A stretch of 64,000 nt of DNA from Rhytidiadelphus loreus (taxonomy: Eukaryota; Streptophyta; Bryopsida; Hypnales; Hylocomiaceae). The notes under the pieces were generated by a model that saw nothing but the letters and a program-made list of their open reading frames with translations, made no database searches and had not been told where the DNA came from. A program made the position numbers and the translations under genes. The stretch spans positions 59,067,348 to 59,131,347 of the forward strand of contig OX344764.1 in the NCBI GenBank assembly GCA_947034895.1, read 5' to 3'. Positions 47,280 through 59,698 of the stretch are shown one piece after another (position 1 is the stretch's first letter; every line of letters starts with the position of its first letter).

Positions 47280-49626
47280 CACATAGGCATCAATTTCGTT
47301 GAATTCGCAGTTTCCACTAGTTTGGCACTTTTCAGGACATGCTCCCTGAAATGTAAATCTATACTTGTGGTAGTCTTCAGAGCTTTGTGTCGCGTCGCGT
47401 AGACAATCCATTCACTGAGCATAGACCCTTCACCGTGCGTGCCCAGAATATGCTCAGTGCACAACACTGAAATGACATAGCCTCGGTCATTGGCATCCTT
47501 CGTATAGATGTATGCCACAACTTTTAGCGCTGGTATCAAACCAATTTACCGAAATTGACAATAGGGTAGGGCATCTGATCACTTGGGTAACAGGAACAAC
47601 ATTGAAGCACTTCTGGACTGCGTTGTGGGGATTAATTACTTCACACCAATGTTCGGGGAGAACCGCCGGTTAGTTCATTGTTAGCCGGTGGAATTGGGAA
47701 AAAACCCGGTTGTAATTTGAAAACATCGGAAAAAAACCCGGTGCAAAATCTATAAAATTTCTATTCCGAGTGAAAAATATAGAAAAAATCGGACTCTGTA
47801 CTTGTAAAACCGGTTCAATATGGGAATTGGAGGAAAATAACTGGTAAAACTCAATAAATATCCTGAACGCTGCTTCACACACCTGGATGGGCTTCAAAAT
47901 CAACATTGCGATGCGATTCACTTTATCATATGGAGATCAGAAGAGATCAACACTTGCCCAACATTCTAGCAGGCCCATAAACCGACAACAATGCTATGGA
48001 CAAGGTTTCGTGAGAGTAGAGCCAGAGGAGTGGTCGGCGTGGGATGCTATTTCCGTTCTGATGCTTTACTTTCACATTATCGGACTATTTAGTCACGCGT
48101 TTACAAAAGAAGACACCATAATACTACAGAGGGAAAGATACAAAGACACAACTATGCACTTCATATTCAATGCTTGCTTGTTAGCTGTTAGCCTACCTCT
48201 ACCGAAATGGGCCTTATTTTGAGATTACCAATTCGAAAATGGTCAAGAGCTAGGAGGCTCAAGAGCGTTATCAAACATAATGCCAAGTTGTTCAACTCAA
48301 TTGAATCAGGAAAATGAACTATGGGATTTTGTCGTCTTTCAACTGGCGAATGCGACAGTTTCATGGTAGCTTTGTACACTAGACTTGGTAGCGTGCCCTA
48401 GCTGTGCACATTGAAGTACGATGTAAGTGTCACACTCAACTACGAACGTCAATTTCGCTACAATGGTGCAATTCATAGCCCCCAAATCGTGACACCCAGC
48501 AGCAAAAATCTTCAAAAACTAAGACTGAACTCGTAACACCAATTCATAGCCCCAAAATTGTGGCACTCGTTTGCACAAAGCTTTCAATCCAAACTAGGAC
48601 TGGAATAGGTTCAGGTTTTCAAGCGCCCGCCTTGAAAGTGCAAATGTCGTGAATCTCCACCCATTTACCGACATCGACGTTTCAGTATACCTAATACCTA
48701 GTTTCACCTTTCCCAAACTAAAACTATTACCATATCCATCTGGTAAGAGAACCACTTTGGCGCCAACCGAACCAAGCAGAAATCTCTTCACAAACAGGTA
48801 GGAAATTCACGGTGCGAATACAAAATAATACTACGACACTAATGGAAAGAATGACTTTACTTTACTGCGGGATAATTCACAGCGTCACGGACATACGCTG
48901 TCGCATAAATATCTAGAGCAGCTTCAAGCTCAGAATTCAAACCCTTGACACATCTTACAGGTGACCGAGATTGTGGGCACAAGCTACGTACGTACCTGCG
49001 CTAACGGCTCCGCCATCCCTCACCGGCAACCAATCTTCCCCCGCACAGATCGACTACTCAATACGCTTGCACTGAGCCCCCCAAGTTCCAGTTACCAGCA
49101 AACACAACTGAGCACTTGCCAGTACCTGGGCCAGTACCACGTACACAAATCCGCCCACCTTGCAAAAAGGTGATATCAGGCAGCAGGCCACACTTGCGCA
49201 TCACTGCTTAACTTAAGACAATGACAAAGAATAGGGGCACACTCGACTTATGCGTTCCGCTGTCGAAAGTCAAGCTGCGCCGGGCCGGTAGGATGACGGT
49301 TCATCTAATAAAAGCGGCTCCAGAAAATTTGGAGTCCCCACCTCACCGATCATCGGTGAAATGGAAGCCGATTCTTTAAATTGGTTTCGAAACGCAAAGG
49401 GAGTTTTGGTTGAGCTTAAGCTACGAACACAAAAAGCGCAGCAGAAGGACACACAGTCGAGGCGCTCCGACAGATTCTGAGCCCACTTGGCTGGTTACAG
49501 ACAGATGGGCCCATTGACACTCTGTCTATACTCCGTACTGGGGGTGCACCTGAACAGTGAGGTGCCGCAAGGTAACAGCATCTAGTAAAAGCGACTCTTT
49601 TCCTGGTCCCAGCGACCTTGGCCCGG
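47280..49626. other. 5' leader and promoter region of the permease gene
   Basis: A less AT-rich, repeat-poor stretch upstream of the permease. Several ORFs occur (47887-48222 plus, 48594-48791 minus, 48961-49173 plus), but none has a recognisable domain and they conflict with each other. A TTTCAG acceptor-like site near 47346 could end a leader intron. I see no separate gene that I can support. Confidence 0.4.
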
Positions 49627-49846
49627 CCAGGGTGAACTGAACCCCCTCGCTCGGCCCTGCGGGCAAACCCTGGAGTTATTTATTTTTTGCACATGAATTT
49701 TTTTGCAAAATTTTATTTCATTTTTGCAATCGGAGACCCCTAATTGATTTAGAGAGGTCACAAATATACCCTAGAACGGCCCAAAATAGGGGGCTTCTTT
49801 TTTACATGCACCCTGGTAAGGCCGAGCGAGGGGATCAATCCACCAT
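49627..49846. mobile_element. MITE-like element, about 220 bp, CAGGGTGAACTGA termini (copy 1)
   Basis: The left side CCAGGGTGAACTGAACCCCC then TCGCTCGGCC, and the right side GGCCGAGCGAGGGGATCAAT, form an inverted repeat of about 20 bp. The interior has TTATTTTTTGCA, GAGACCCCTAATTGATT and AAAATAGGGGGCTTCTTTTTT, shared with copies at 49941 and 60551. Confidence 0.78.
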
Positions 49847-49940
49847 GATCCCTTGGCCCCGCATGCGCGAAATGAGGGATATTTTTAGAGCTTTACCAGC
49901 TATTTTTCTTCAATTCCCACCAGTGTACCATGTGCCTGTG

Positions 49941-50172
49941 GCTAGGGTGAACTTGACCCCCTCATTGCCCCGTTTTACCTCTGGGAAAACACTGTGGAAT
50001 TTTTTTATTTGCAATCAGATGATAAAATTTGCAAATTCTGAATTCAGATCTGTAATCAATGGCCCCTAATTAGCTAGGGGGGTGTAGAGATTAGAAAAAT
50101 CCCAGCAAAAATTAGGGGCCTTTTTTTCACAATAACCCCTAGACAGGGTAATGAAGGGGTCAGTTCACCTGG
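49941..50172. mobile_element. MITE-like element, about 230 bp (copy 2)
   Basis: The left side TAGGGTGAACTTGACCCCCT and right side AGGGGTCAGTTCACCTGGCA are inverted. Interior blocks ATGATAAAATTTGCAAATTC, GCCCCTAATTAGCTAGG and TTAGGGGCCTTTTTTT match copies 1 and 3. It lies less than 100 bp from copy 1 and abuts the repeat at 50175. Confidence 0.8.
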
Positions 50173-50174
50173 CA

Positions 50175-50640
50175 TGTGCCCGTTGCCACAACCAAAATAA
50201 AAGTAAAAATAATTTTCTAATTTTCTAATTTGTAAATTTTTTTATAGAATTCATTGTCTTTTTATCCACGAATGAGTCAACTAGGGCTTTGTTGTAGTGT
50301 GAGAGGTTGCGTTCTTGACATGAATAGAAAGCTTTATGCAAAAGGAGTAAAAAAAAACTTTGTTTTTTGGCATTTGGACATGCGATGTGAAAGTTATGAT
50401 TTTTCCAAAATAAAAGATAATTTAATTCAATTTTTTAACTCATAAAAACTTTGAAATTCGATAACTTTCACACCATAGGTCTAAACGCCACAAAACAAAG
50501 CCTAGGCATCCCTCTTCATAGAGAGTTTTCCAATAGTACCAAGAACACAATCGGCAGACGTATAGTCCAAGAGTTCTCACCATAACAAAACAAACAACCT
50601 AACTTAGGGTATGGATATTGAATTGTTTTTTTTAGTATAG
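50175..50640 (+). repeat. Dispersed repeat, copy 2 (pairs with 9745-10015)
   Basis: It shares the ordered blocks listed for 9745-10015 but contains an extra roughly 200 bp after the first block (50215-50430). The two copies therefore differ by an insertion or deletion there. The ORF at 50254-50445 falls in that extra segment and shows no domain. Confidence 0.65.
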
Positions 50641-50676
50641 AGTTTGATTTTTTTTTCTCTATTTTTTACTCCAAAT

Positions 50677-51401
50677 GGGTGATTGCAAGAAAGACCAGTC
50701 CTATTTGGCATCACAATTGAAGTGATTGAGTTGCAATCAATTATAACTTTCGGAAAATGAAGCTGATGGACTTAAATTTTTTTTATTGAAGATGGTTAAC
50801 TGAGAAATCATGAGATTCATTATTTTTCATATATTTTGAAAAATAATTTTATAATTAAATGTCAATTTAGCTAATTTGTCACACTTTGTGGTTTAGGGGT
50901 TTTTAGTACTGTGGAGCATCCAAAAATTATGATGTTCACTTGAATATTTTGTAGGCTATTCCCACACTAGATGAGCATGTGCCCACCAAAGGCCATTCAA
51001 AGAACTCAATTCTTTGTCCTCAATATGCATGCGAATAGGGGTCCTTTGCTCATAGTGCTCCAAACATTCATGATGGTTTCAACTTCTAGTTTTTGGTGAA
51101 ATGTAATCACTATCAAGTCTTTACAAATGGCCAATTTTTAGTTTTTTTTAATCATGATTTTTTAATTATTATTAATTTATACTTAATTTTATCTACTTTT
51201 TGTGACAAATTGTCATTTTTTTCAAATAGTATTGTTTCAGTATTATTAAGTACTCAAAAGTACTATTGGCTATTGATTTTTCAGATCAACAGCTGACATT
51301 GCTCCGTTTTGTAGTACTGTAGTACTTATAGTACTGAGCGCAAAAAATCATAGTTTTGGTAGAATGCTACCAAAATCGTTTAGTCTTTCTTGCAATCAGC
51401 C
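50677..51401. mobile_element. TIR element, 725 bp, GGGTGATTGCAAGAAA termini (copy 2)
   Basis: The left end GGGTGATTGCAAGAAAGAC and right end GTCTTTCTTGCAATCAGCC are inverted repeats with two mismatches. AAAT lies just outside the left end and the right end is followed by AAATA, a possible short target duplication. Length and interior match 15696-16423. Confidence 0.82.
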
Positions 51402-51858
51402 AAATAGAAATATTATACACTTCTTCATTGGGGGTTTTTCAATGATTTCAAATTGCAACTAGGTATTTCACCATTTCACCAACTAACAATGAATTAACCA
51501 ACAATTTCCTTTGAACATTAGATAGGCCATAACTATGGATTTAGGCCTCCTAAGTCTTCACTCTATTTTCTTCCATTTTGCATCCGTATATAAAATTTTA
51601 TTTTATTTTCAAACATGGAACTACATGTCTTTTATAACTCTATAAGTCATTAAATTTCAAATTTTTGTTAAAATTGAAATAATTGTGAATTCTTAATGAA
51701 AAAGTGAAGAAAATTCATATTACATACAAGTGTTTCCAAAAAATTCTTAAATTTTCACTAAAACATTACATCATGGTATAAGCCAAAGTTATTTCATGTA
51801 GTCTAAATTTGTTAGAAATACACTCTTAAAACAAATAACCCTTTCTAATGTTGGTTCT

Positions 51859-52729
51859 TTAATCCCTCAAGGCCCAACAACTTTTTGACAATGGAGGTTT
51901 TCAATGAACTGTCCTACTTTGATGTTTTTTTATACATGGATGTGCTTGAAATTTTTAATTATAACCATACAAAAGAAAAGACTATTTTGTCTTGCATGCA
52001 TGGAATTAATTGTGGAAAATATTAACTATTGGATTTTTAGACTATATAACAATTTTGGATGATCAACTTTAATAGACAAAAAACATAACTTTGGGGGAAG
52101 AAATTTTAAAAAAAGATGAATAATGCTCTTTTATCCTCCAAAAAATTGTATTAGAATCTTAGGTAAATTTAGTGATTTTTTAATTTAAAATATTGAACAA
52201 TAAAAAACTCTCTCGAATAGGTACACATTTTCAAATAGAAAGAGTAAAAAGCCAAAATTGACCAAATTGATCCTACAAAAATATTTCAAATTTATGTATG
52301 TGTCAATTTTTGAAATGTTACAATTGATATTATTAGCATTTTGTTGGAACATCTTCAAAAAAATTGGAATCATTCCAATTATTTTGTATCCTTAATCACA
52401 TCAAATTGAATCTTATGTTTTTAAAATTACTAAAAATAAAAATTTGAAAAAAAAATCTCCAAATGTAGTTTCTTTGTGTAGGGTAAGACTAGAACTATCC
52501 AAGAAATGGATTTTTTTCCATCCCTACTATTCCTTTCATTAGTAAAATATTATGTTTGCTTCTTTTTTTTACTAGACTACATTTCCTAAATAAAATTTTG
52601 AATACTTTTTACATTGAAATTTTGAAATCCAAGTTTCCAAAATATTGAGATTTGATTCACCCTAATGAGAATTTGGCATTGAAAATTTATTGAAGACATA
52701 TTGTATCCTCTTGGTCCTTGAGGGGTTAT
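51859..52729. mobile_element. TTAA-family element, 871 bp
   Basis: The left end TTAATCCCTCAAGGCCC and right end GGTCCTTGAGGGGTTAT are inverted repeats with two to three mismatches. The right border reads TTAT rather than TTAA, so one base has drifted. No coding region is seen. Confidence 0.75.
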
Positions 52730-53875
52730 AAAAAAGGTCAAGGCGTCTAATGTTAAGTAACTAAGGTTGCTTTATAAGGATAAAGGCATTTTATATTCAA
52801 TATCTTAAAGTTGACATGCTCTTGAAGTCCTTAAAATTTAAGCTTAATTTAGCTTATAAGTAATTCCAATCCACACCCCTAGTATGCAACATACATGATT
52901 GTTGTCTCAATTTTATTTTAGATTAATTAGATGATAAGGGACACCCCCTTATCTTAGTAACCATGCTTTCATGAGTCCAACAAATATGTGTCTTGAATGG
53001 CTTTAATGTTTTGTGAATGTATGTTATGTTATTGAAATCCTTGTTGAAACCTTTAATATCTTATCATCAACCTTAATGTATTCTATGATCTAGTATATCC
53101 ACACAATTTCATAATTTCTAGTCAATTCTTTTTTTTCTTTAACTGTTTATGGACTTATAAGAAGCTATAAAACACTACTACTGACAATGACTATGTATAC
53201 TGTACATTGGGGTCAAATCTGTTAGGGCCCATAAAATATCATTTCTTTTTTCGGTTGAATTTTCATTTGTTAACTCAATTTAGAATTGTACTTGCATTTT
53301 TGACAATTAGTGGTCAAGCTCTCATCTTCAAATTGTCCCGTACCCTTTGATGATGCATGAGAAACAATGGATTTCATTATAAAAACAATCTCTCCATTTT
53401 TCATCCTCACTCAATGTCAATGAAGTAATTCTTTCATATTGCCATCAAATTTTTTTTTGATTGTAGATGGTCCACTAATAGATTGGTATTTGACTCAATG
53501 GATTGTTATTGGATTCTTTGGATTTTTGACAAACCATCTTTACATTTATTGGATTGTAGATTCAGTTGTTTGGTCCAAGAATGAGTAGAGACATTAAACA
53601 TGATTTTTTTAATTAATTTAAACTAAACTTACTATCCAAGTATGACAATGTACAAATTGCCTTGAATTGATGAATTGCCTTCAATTTAATATTTGAACTA
53701 AGTACTGATAATAATTTTTGTTTTTTAAACCAATTGCTTTTGCAAACTTAAAGAAAATGATTGGAATGCCAAAGAAAAATTAGGGATTTTACTTAATTAA
53801 ATGACAACAACCAAATGACCATGGAGAACCACCTACTACTAACATATGAAAAGAAGGATTAAAAAGCTAAATCAC
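52730..53875. other. Gene-free AT-rich DNA
   Basis: No gene or clear repeat was recognised. Confidence 0.5.
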
Positions 53876-54183
53876 CCCCTAAGAGCATCACCACCAGTTG
53901 CGCTCAATTGGACCTTGGCATCAAAAAGTGGCAAGGCACTTAATGCCTCGGGAGATGTGGCCATGCACTCAAGACCCAACGCTCTACACCAACCAACCCT
54001 TAAAGTCCTCACTAAAGTTCTTCCCTTCTTCTCACACCTCTCACTAGCCTTCAGAGCAGCCCCACAGCAACACGGGGAAGCGACTCTGTGAACATTTTGA
54101 GCCTTTGATTTTCTTCTGACAAAAGAAATCAAAGGCTCAAAATGTTTAGAGTGTGGCTTCCCCGTGTTGTTGTGGGGCTGCTC
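53876..54183. mobile_element. Foldback (snap-back) repeat with arms of about 60 bp
   Basis: GAGCAGCCCCACAGCAACAC then GGGGAAGC...ACATTTTGAGCCTTTGATTT (54054-54112) is repeated in inverted form at 54123-54183, separated by about 10 bases. The left flank from about 53876 (CCCCTAAGAGCATCACCACC) resembles the GAGCATC(T/A)CCA start common to plant MITEs, but its partner on the right is not found. ORFs on both strands come from the inverted repeat. Confidence 0.7.
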
Positions 54184-55090
54184 TCACATGTCTTTCACAG
54201 TTCCACCAAAGCCATAGTCAAAGTTGACCAAGTTGGCCTGAGTGTAAAAATGGTAAATTGGCAAAAATCAAAACTAATTGCAATGCTGAAGTTGTTCTCA
54301 CTTAACGTGTTCAGTCTTCAATTAAAAAATGAAAATGTCATATGAAGCTCTATGGCCGAATGCTGAATATGATTGTTGTTCTGAAATTTTGCTGAATCTA
54401 AAGCTTACCGACCTTTCCCGCAATTGTGTGCACTTGAGAATGTGTGCACCCTAGCTAAGCATTACTGCAGACACGGTCCTCGCAGCTTAAAATTTGCAGC
54501 ACCCGGAGAATGTTAGGTGTGGCAATTCAGAAACCACTGACTCCAACTGAAGGGATCGATCGATCGATCTCCCTGTACATCGACAGAAACTTAGAAATTA
54601 AAGCACCCAATTGAAAGCCATCGATCGATCTCTCTGAAAGTTCACTGATAGAGACTTCCGAAGCGTCAGCCATTGCGTGGGTGGACTTGCATGCATAATG
54701 CACTGATTACGGAAAATAAAAATAAATCGACCTGGGCGGGGGTTTACGAGGTGGGTCATGAACCCATTCCGTCAACGCAGAATCCGATTAATTGCTACAG
54801 TTGTATCCAACCTTCCAGAGGAGGCCATCCAGTACAGTAACTTTTGGAGGAGCGTTGACATTTTGGGAAGAAACTGGTTGCTCGACCCATGCCAAATCCA
54901 CCAACGTGCACTTTGCAGACATGTCACAGCCACACAACAGTACAGTACAGTACCCGGCAATCATGTTACAGACGACAGCCGTTCCAATAATCGAATCTTG
55001 CACACAATTGTAATCTGATTTTGCTATTTGACTCTCGCTTGTGCTACCACTGATTTTGTATCTTTGAGTATGATGGTACAATTCACTTTG
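54184..55090. other. Unresolved single-copy-like DNA
   Basis: Less AT-rich. It contains GATCGATCGATCGATC at about 54556 and ATCGATCGATC at about 54620. Four overlapping ORFs on both strands at 54758-55081 cannot all be real. None has a known motif or a splice partner, so no gene is called; a small exon or decayed gene is possible. Confidence 0.35.
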
Positions 55091-57659
55091 CCAAAGTCTA
55101 CTTATACTTAAACTATCAAGATATCTATTTTACAAAATTTGGCCATACAACACCTCCCATTGAACTCTGACTTCATAGATCGTATTTTGCTCTTTAACCC
55201 TTAAACAATAAGCTGGTCTCCATGGAAATCAACTGTTTTGGAACCATGTGAGTTGTTGGCTTAAAATAACTGCAAAAGCACTCATGCAAACTCAAACTGT
55301 TGTTGAAGATGTTCCCTTTTTTCACAAAATTTGGAGGATAAATAGTTGTACTTTTGTCCCACATGAAAAGATTCTTTATCATTCATTAACCGGAAAACGT
55401 CCTCAACGTTGTTTATGGATTAATAGGTGTGTTTTTAGCATGAAAGGATTTGTGTATAGATGCTTTAGACATCTCTACGCAATCAAAATTTTAAAATTCA
55501 TTACCAATGTTTTTCAAGCAATTATCAAGTAAATCCATGAATATATATTAAATAAAACAATTCACCAAAATAGAGTTTTATTTCTTCAAAATTGGAATTT
55601 TGTATGCTTGATTGGGATTGTGTAAGAATTGAATGTTAATTATGCAAAGTACAAAATGTTAATAATATTCTACATTGTGCAAAATTCTTTAAAATGGCTC
55701 AATATTAAGAGGTTTGTAACATGGTCCGCGGATACCCTACAACCAATAGATTCTATGGTGATGTACTTTGAGATGATTATTGGGCCATAGAATACTCAAT
55801 ACAAAAAACTGTCAAAATGATATAAAATATAAAATGAAAAATTGTGAACCCTTTAATCATTGTATATATTGTACCCAATGGTTAGGGTTGGCAAAAAATG
55901 ATTCTAAAAGCAAATAATGGAATTGCTGGGATAATATTTTTCCAAAAAAATTAGATAAAAAAAATTAGATATTTTTATTTTTAGACATTTGATGAATTAC
56001 ATTTGGCAACTTTAATTAATTTTTTGGCAAAGAAGACTAGCCCTAATCATTGGGTACCTGTAGTATTTACACTTAACTAATCATAATTTTTTTTGCAAAG
56101 GTATAAATGCAAATTGCGAAACATTTCACACATATTTGGAATTCTAATCATGGGAAAAACTCAATGAATGATTTTTTATCCAGATGATATAATTTGGAAA
56201 TTTTGAGTTCATATTATGAATCTAAGACCTAGGATTAGTGTAGGTATATCAAGAAATACATTATCAATTGTTCTACAATAGAAAGCATTTTTTTCATTTG
56301 TTTGTCTTGTGAAAATAATGGAGATTTTGCACCATGAGTACCATGTGACTAGAATGCGGTTTGAACCAAGCCATTGACATTAACATTAAAGTAGGCAAAT
56401 CTATGGTAGACCCTAACCCATTTGAGATAATTATGTAGTCTAATCCAATTTTGCTCTCATACTTTCAAATGTATTAGAAATTGAAGTCAAAGTGAAATTA
56501 AAGTGAATGCTTTGGAATTAGGCTAGAAAGTTACCATTTTATGAATTCAATGAACACCACCATGTAACTTCATCTATTAATCCACAATCCAAAGAAGCAC
56601 TTTGGAATTGCCATTGGAATCATGTAGGAAATTAACATCCAAAAAGAGAAGAATAATTCCCTTAAAGTCAACAATGGAAAGTTGTGTGATTTTGATTTGA
56701 CTACATGTATTATTTTTCCCATAAGTGAATTGATTGAATTGATTTTCCCAAGACCAAATGTAGTCTCACATTAGCCATCCTCAATCCTATTGGAAAAAAA
56801 ATTTAGATAATAGGTTCAAAATTCAAAATAAGGATAATATATATTATTCTAAGTGGATTCAAAACACTTGAAATGGATGACAAAAATTTGGATTTAGACT
56901 TTGGACCATCCAATTGAAAACTTGCTACCTTGGCAAACCATGCCAAAGAATGAAAAAAGTATGCAAATGAAACAATTAAAGAATGCAAATAGCAAAGGTG
57001 ATTTGTTTGGGTTGGTTCAAACTAAAGGCATGTAGAGGTTCCAAATTTATTTTAATGGAGGTAAGCTAAGTTATACCTATCTAGCTTTTGTAAGAGCTTA
57101 TATTCTTTTTCATATTTTTCAATGAAGTTTCTTTAGAAGTGAAAATGGAAATAGTTTTTAACTAAATTTTAATCATATTTTTGAATTCTTATGGAACTGA
57201 ATTATGATATTTTTTCAAACTAGAATGGCAAGAGTCTCTAAAACCGTCTCTACTTTGAAATATTCAACATTGAATCATCAAAGAATATAATATGTACCTT
57301 TGAATAACTTGAGGTTGTTTTTGAAGTTTAAATGGTTAATTTTTAGGGGCTTTGCCTCAAGAACCATCTTCTCATCATTATTTTTTCCAATACTTCTTTT
57401 CAACAAGGGTTATTCTATATATTACTATGAAAATTTTTTGGACATGATAATTCCAAAGACTAAAATCCATTTGAATAAAGAATTGTGATGCAATGAAAAT
57501 ACCTTTAAGATATTTTGACATTCAATATAATTGAACATTCATCATTCATTTACCAAAGAATTTGCTTGGAAAAGTGTGATAGAATTGAAGATACAACATG
57601 TAATTACATGTAATTGTGATCTTGTTGCAAAATTGAATCAAGTGTATTGTATGTGAAGG
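55091..57659. other. Gene-free AT-rich DNA
   Basis: Only short low-complexity ORFs are present. No RNA gene, repeat pair or transposon terminus was recognised. Confidence 0.5.
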
Positions 57660-57800
57660 TTTGATTCAACACTTAGGTGCCAAAATTGAATTTCCGTGTT
57701 AGATTCTCAAAGGGTCATGTCATCTCTCACCATTTACAAAATGATATGTGGTATTTTCCCCCCAAATGACTTAAATCTAATCTTCATGTAGGATGATTGA
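57660..57800 (+). repeat. Dispersed repeat, uninterrupted copy
   Basis: It matches 295-346 plus 665-770 (AAAATTGAATTTCCGTGTTAG, GATTCTCAAAGGGTC, ATGTCATCTCTCACCATT, CCAAATGACTTAAAT). It lacks the 318-bp MITE found in the copy at the window start. Confidence 0.75.
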
Positions 57801-58766
57801 TCAATTGATCCTTGTATTACAACCTGTAAGATGACCGCTATATGCCCAAATGACCATATAATGGTTATATTGCCCAATAGCAATGATATTTTTTTATGTA
57901 GTTTGTCAAATTTTTTTTACAGAAAAAGATTTTTATTTGGACAAAACCTGAAAATCATAAATATTTATTATTATACATCTTAAACATTTGAATAAAATGA
58001 ACATTTTTAGATATGTGACTTTAATCATTTGCTACCTTAAAACAAATAATACAATCACATTTCTTTTGTGTAATTTGTTTTCTACAACATATTATAAGAT
58101 ATCCTTCTAGAATAAACAATTTAATTTGTGTTTTCCTAACAATGTCCCCAAATCCAATCAAAACCTAATAATTTTGACAAATCACGATTTTTTTGAACTT
58201 TGAATTTTGTGTGATGATTTTTTCGTGCTAGAGAATATAAAATGAAAAACGTCTCAAATAATCTCCAATAAAAAAAAATAGAAATAGAAATTCATAAGAT
58301 CATACACACATGTATGCACTGTGTGTGTGGTGACTTTCAAATGTTTTGTACACTTACAAAAATTGCCATAGATAATTAGATAATTAGATTTTCCAGCATA
58401 ACTTGGATATCTTGTGGTAAAAATAACACATTTGCATGTAATAAATTTTCAAATTTTGTAAAACTATTTTTTGATTTTAAAGAATTTAATCAAATTTATT
58501 AATAAGGAAATACGTTTAGTAAATGTAAATTTTTTTGAGGATTCTTTAGTATGCGGAATGACAATTTTTTTCAGAATTTATTCATAAGAATTTAATAAAT
58601 TTTGAGATTTTATTGAGTAAAATATTACTAATTAAAATATAATTCCAAATGTTTATGATTCTTTCGAACTCAATTTTTACAGTTAAAAAAAGAAAATTTT
58701 AATGGGTTCTATTTGCTTGAATGTTAGAATAATGTGACTTTGGAATTTTTGTGTTTCAATTCCATC
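57801..58766. other. Gene-free AT-rich DNA
   Basis: Nothing gene-like was found. A short GTGTGTGTGG run lies near 58320. Confidence 0.5.
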
Positions 58767-59698
58767 TTAACCCTTAAAGGACCGTAACTATACTTTCACC
58801 AAAAACGCTCCAAAACTGCCATTTCTAGTACAAGTATCAAAATTTTGAAAAAATCTTTTTTTGACATATATAACCGTAGGATCTTGCATTATATAGTATC
58901 AAAAACATGTGGTAAAAATTTCAGACATTTCCACCGGATGGATTGCAAGATATAAGCATTCAAATTAACTAAAATCATTTTTTTGACCCTGCGAAAAGCA
59001 GGGCAGCTGCACTTCACAAGCTCACATTTTTATGAAAAAATGACCTAAATGGTGGTGCTTCTTTGGATTTGTTTTCCTAGACAAGTTGGCCACATGCTTG
59101 AAAAATTTCAGATCATTTGGAATAGTACAACATATACGAAAAAAATAGTAAGTAGGTAGTAGTAGAGAATGATTAAAAATACTAAATTATTTACAATTTA
59201 AATATGGAATTAAAAATTTCCAATCCCAATGGTCGAAATGTTGTAATAATGTATCTACATCCTACGATTTTATTTTTGTCCAAAAATATTGAAAATTGGG
59301 TAAGATAAAGGATTTCAAAGTTTATTTTAGAGTAGAAAAAACAAAACTGCCTGCAAACAAAAAATCCTCATAACTTTTGACTCATTGATCAAAATGGAAT
59401 GATTCAAAGTTTTTTGTGTATATAAAACTCTAGAAAATCAATTCCAAATTTTTGTTTTTGAAAAAAGTGATTTTTTCTGATTTGCCCGAACTGCCCGGTT
59501 GAAAAAAAAAGTAACATATTAGGCTATAACTTTTGACTCATATTTCCAAATGTCATGAAATTTGGTGCATATGAAAGATCTTCCTCGCCCCCACATTCTA
59601 TTAAAATTTCAGCCCCAAATATGAGAATATCCGCTCGTAGGTACCTGCCCAAAACATTTATACAGCCAAAAAACACAATCTGGTTCTTTAGGGGTTAA
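58767..59698. mobile_element. TTAA-family element, full-length, 932 bp
   Basis: The left end TTAACCCTTAAAGGACC and right end GGTTCTTTAGGGGTTAA are inverted repeats with TTAA at both borders. It is the inverted counterpart of 41393-42320. Interior phrases GGATTGCAAGATATAAGCATT and CTCATAACTTTTGACTCATT recur in other copies. It is non-autonomous. Confidence 0.85.

Noticed and set aside
48594..48791. Minus-strand ORF of 65 codons upstream of the permease
   Set aside because: It has a plausible-looking sequence but no known motif, no splice link to the permease, and competing ORFs nearby.
53846..54132. ORFs on both strands over the foldback repeat
   Set aside because: They are produced by the inverted repeat and its GC-richer arms; there is no domain or start context.
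54758..55081. Four overlapping ORFs on both strands
   Set aside because: They are mutually exclusive frames with no domain; recorded as unresolved DNA rather than a gene.
58767..59698. Firm assignment of the TTAA family to piggyBac
   Set aside because: The TTAA border is palindromic and fits TA or TTA/TAA duplications equally well; no transposase was found, so the superfamily is left open.
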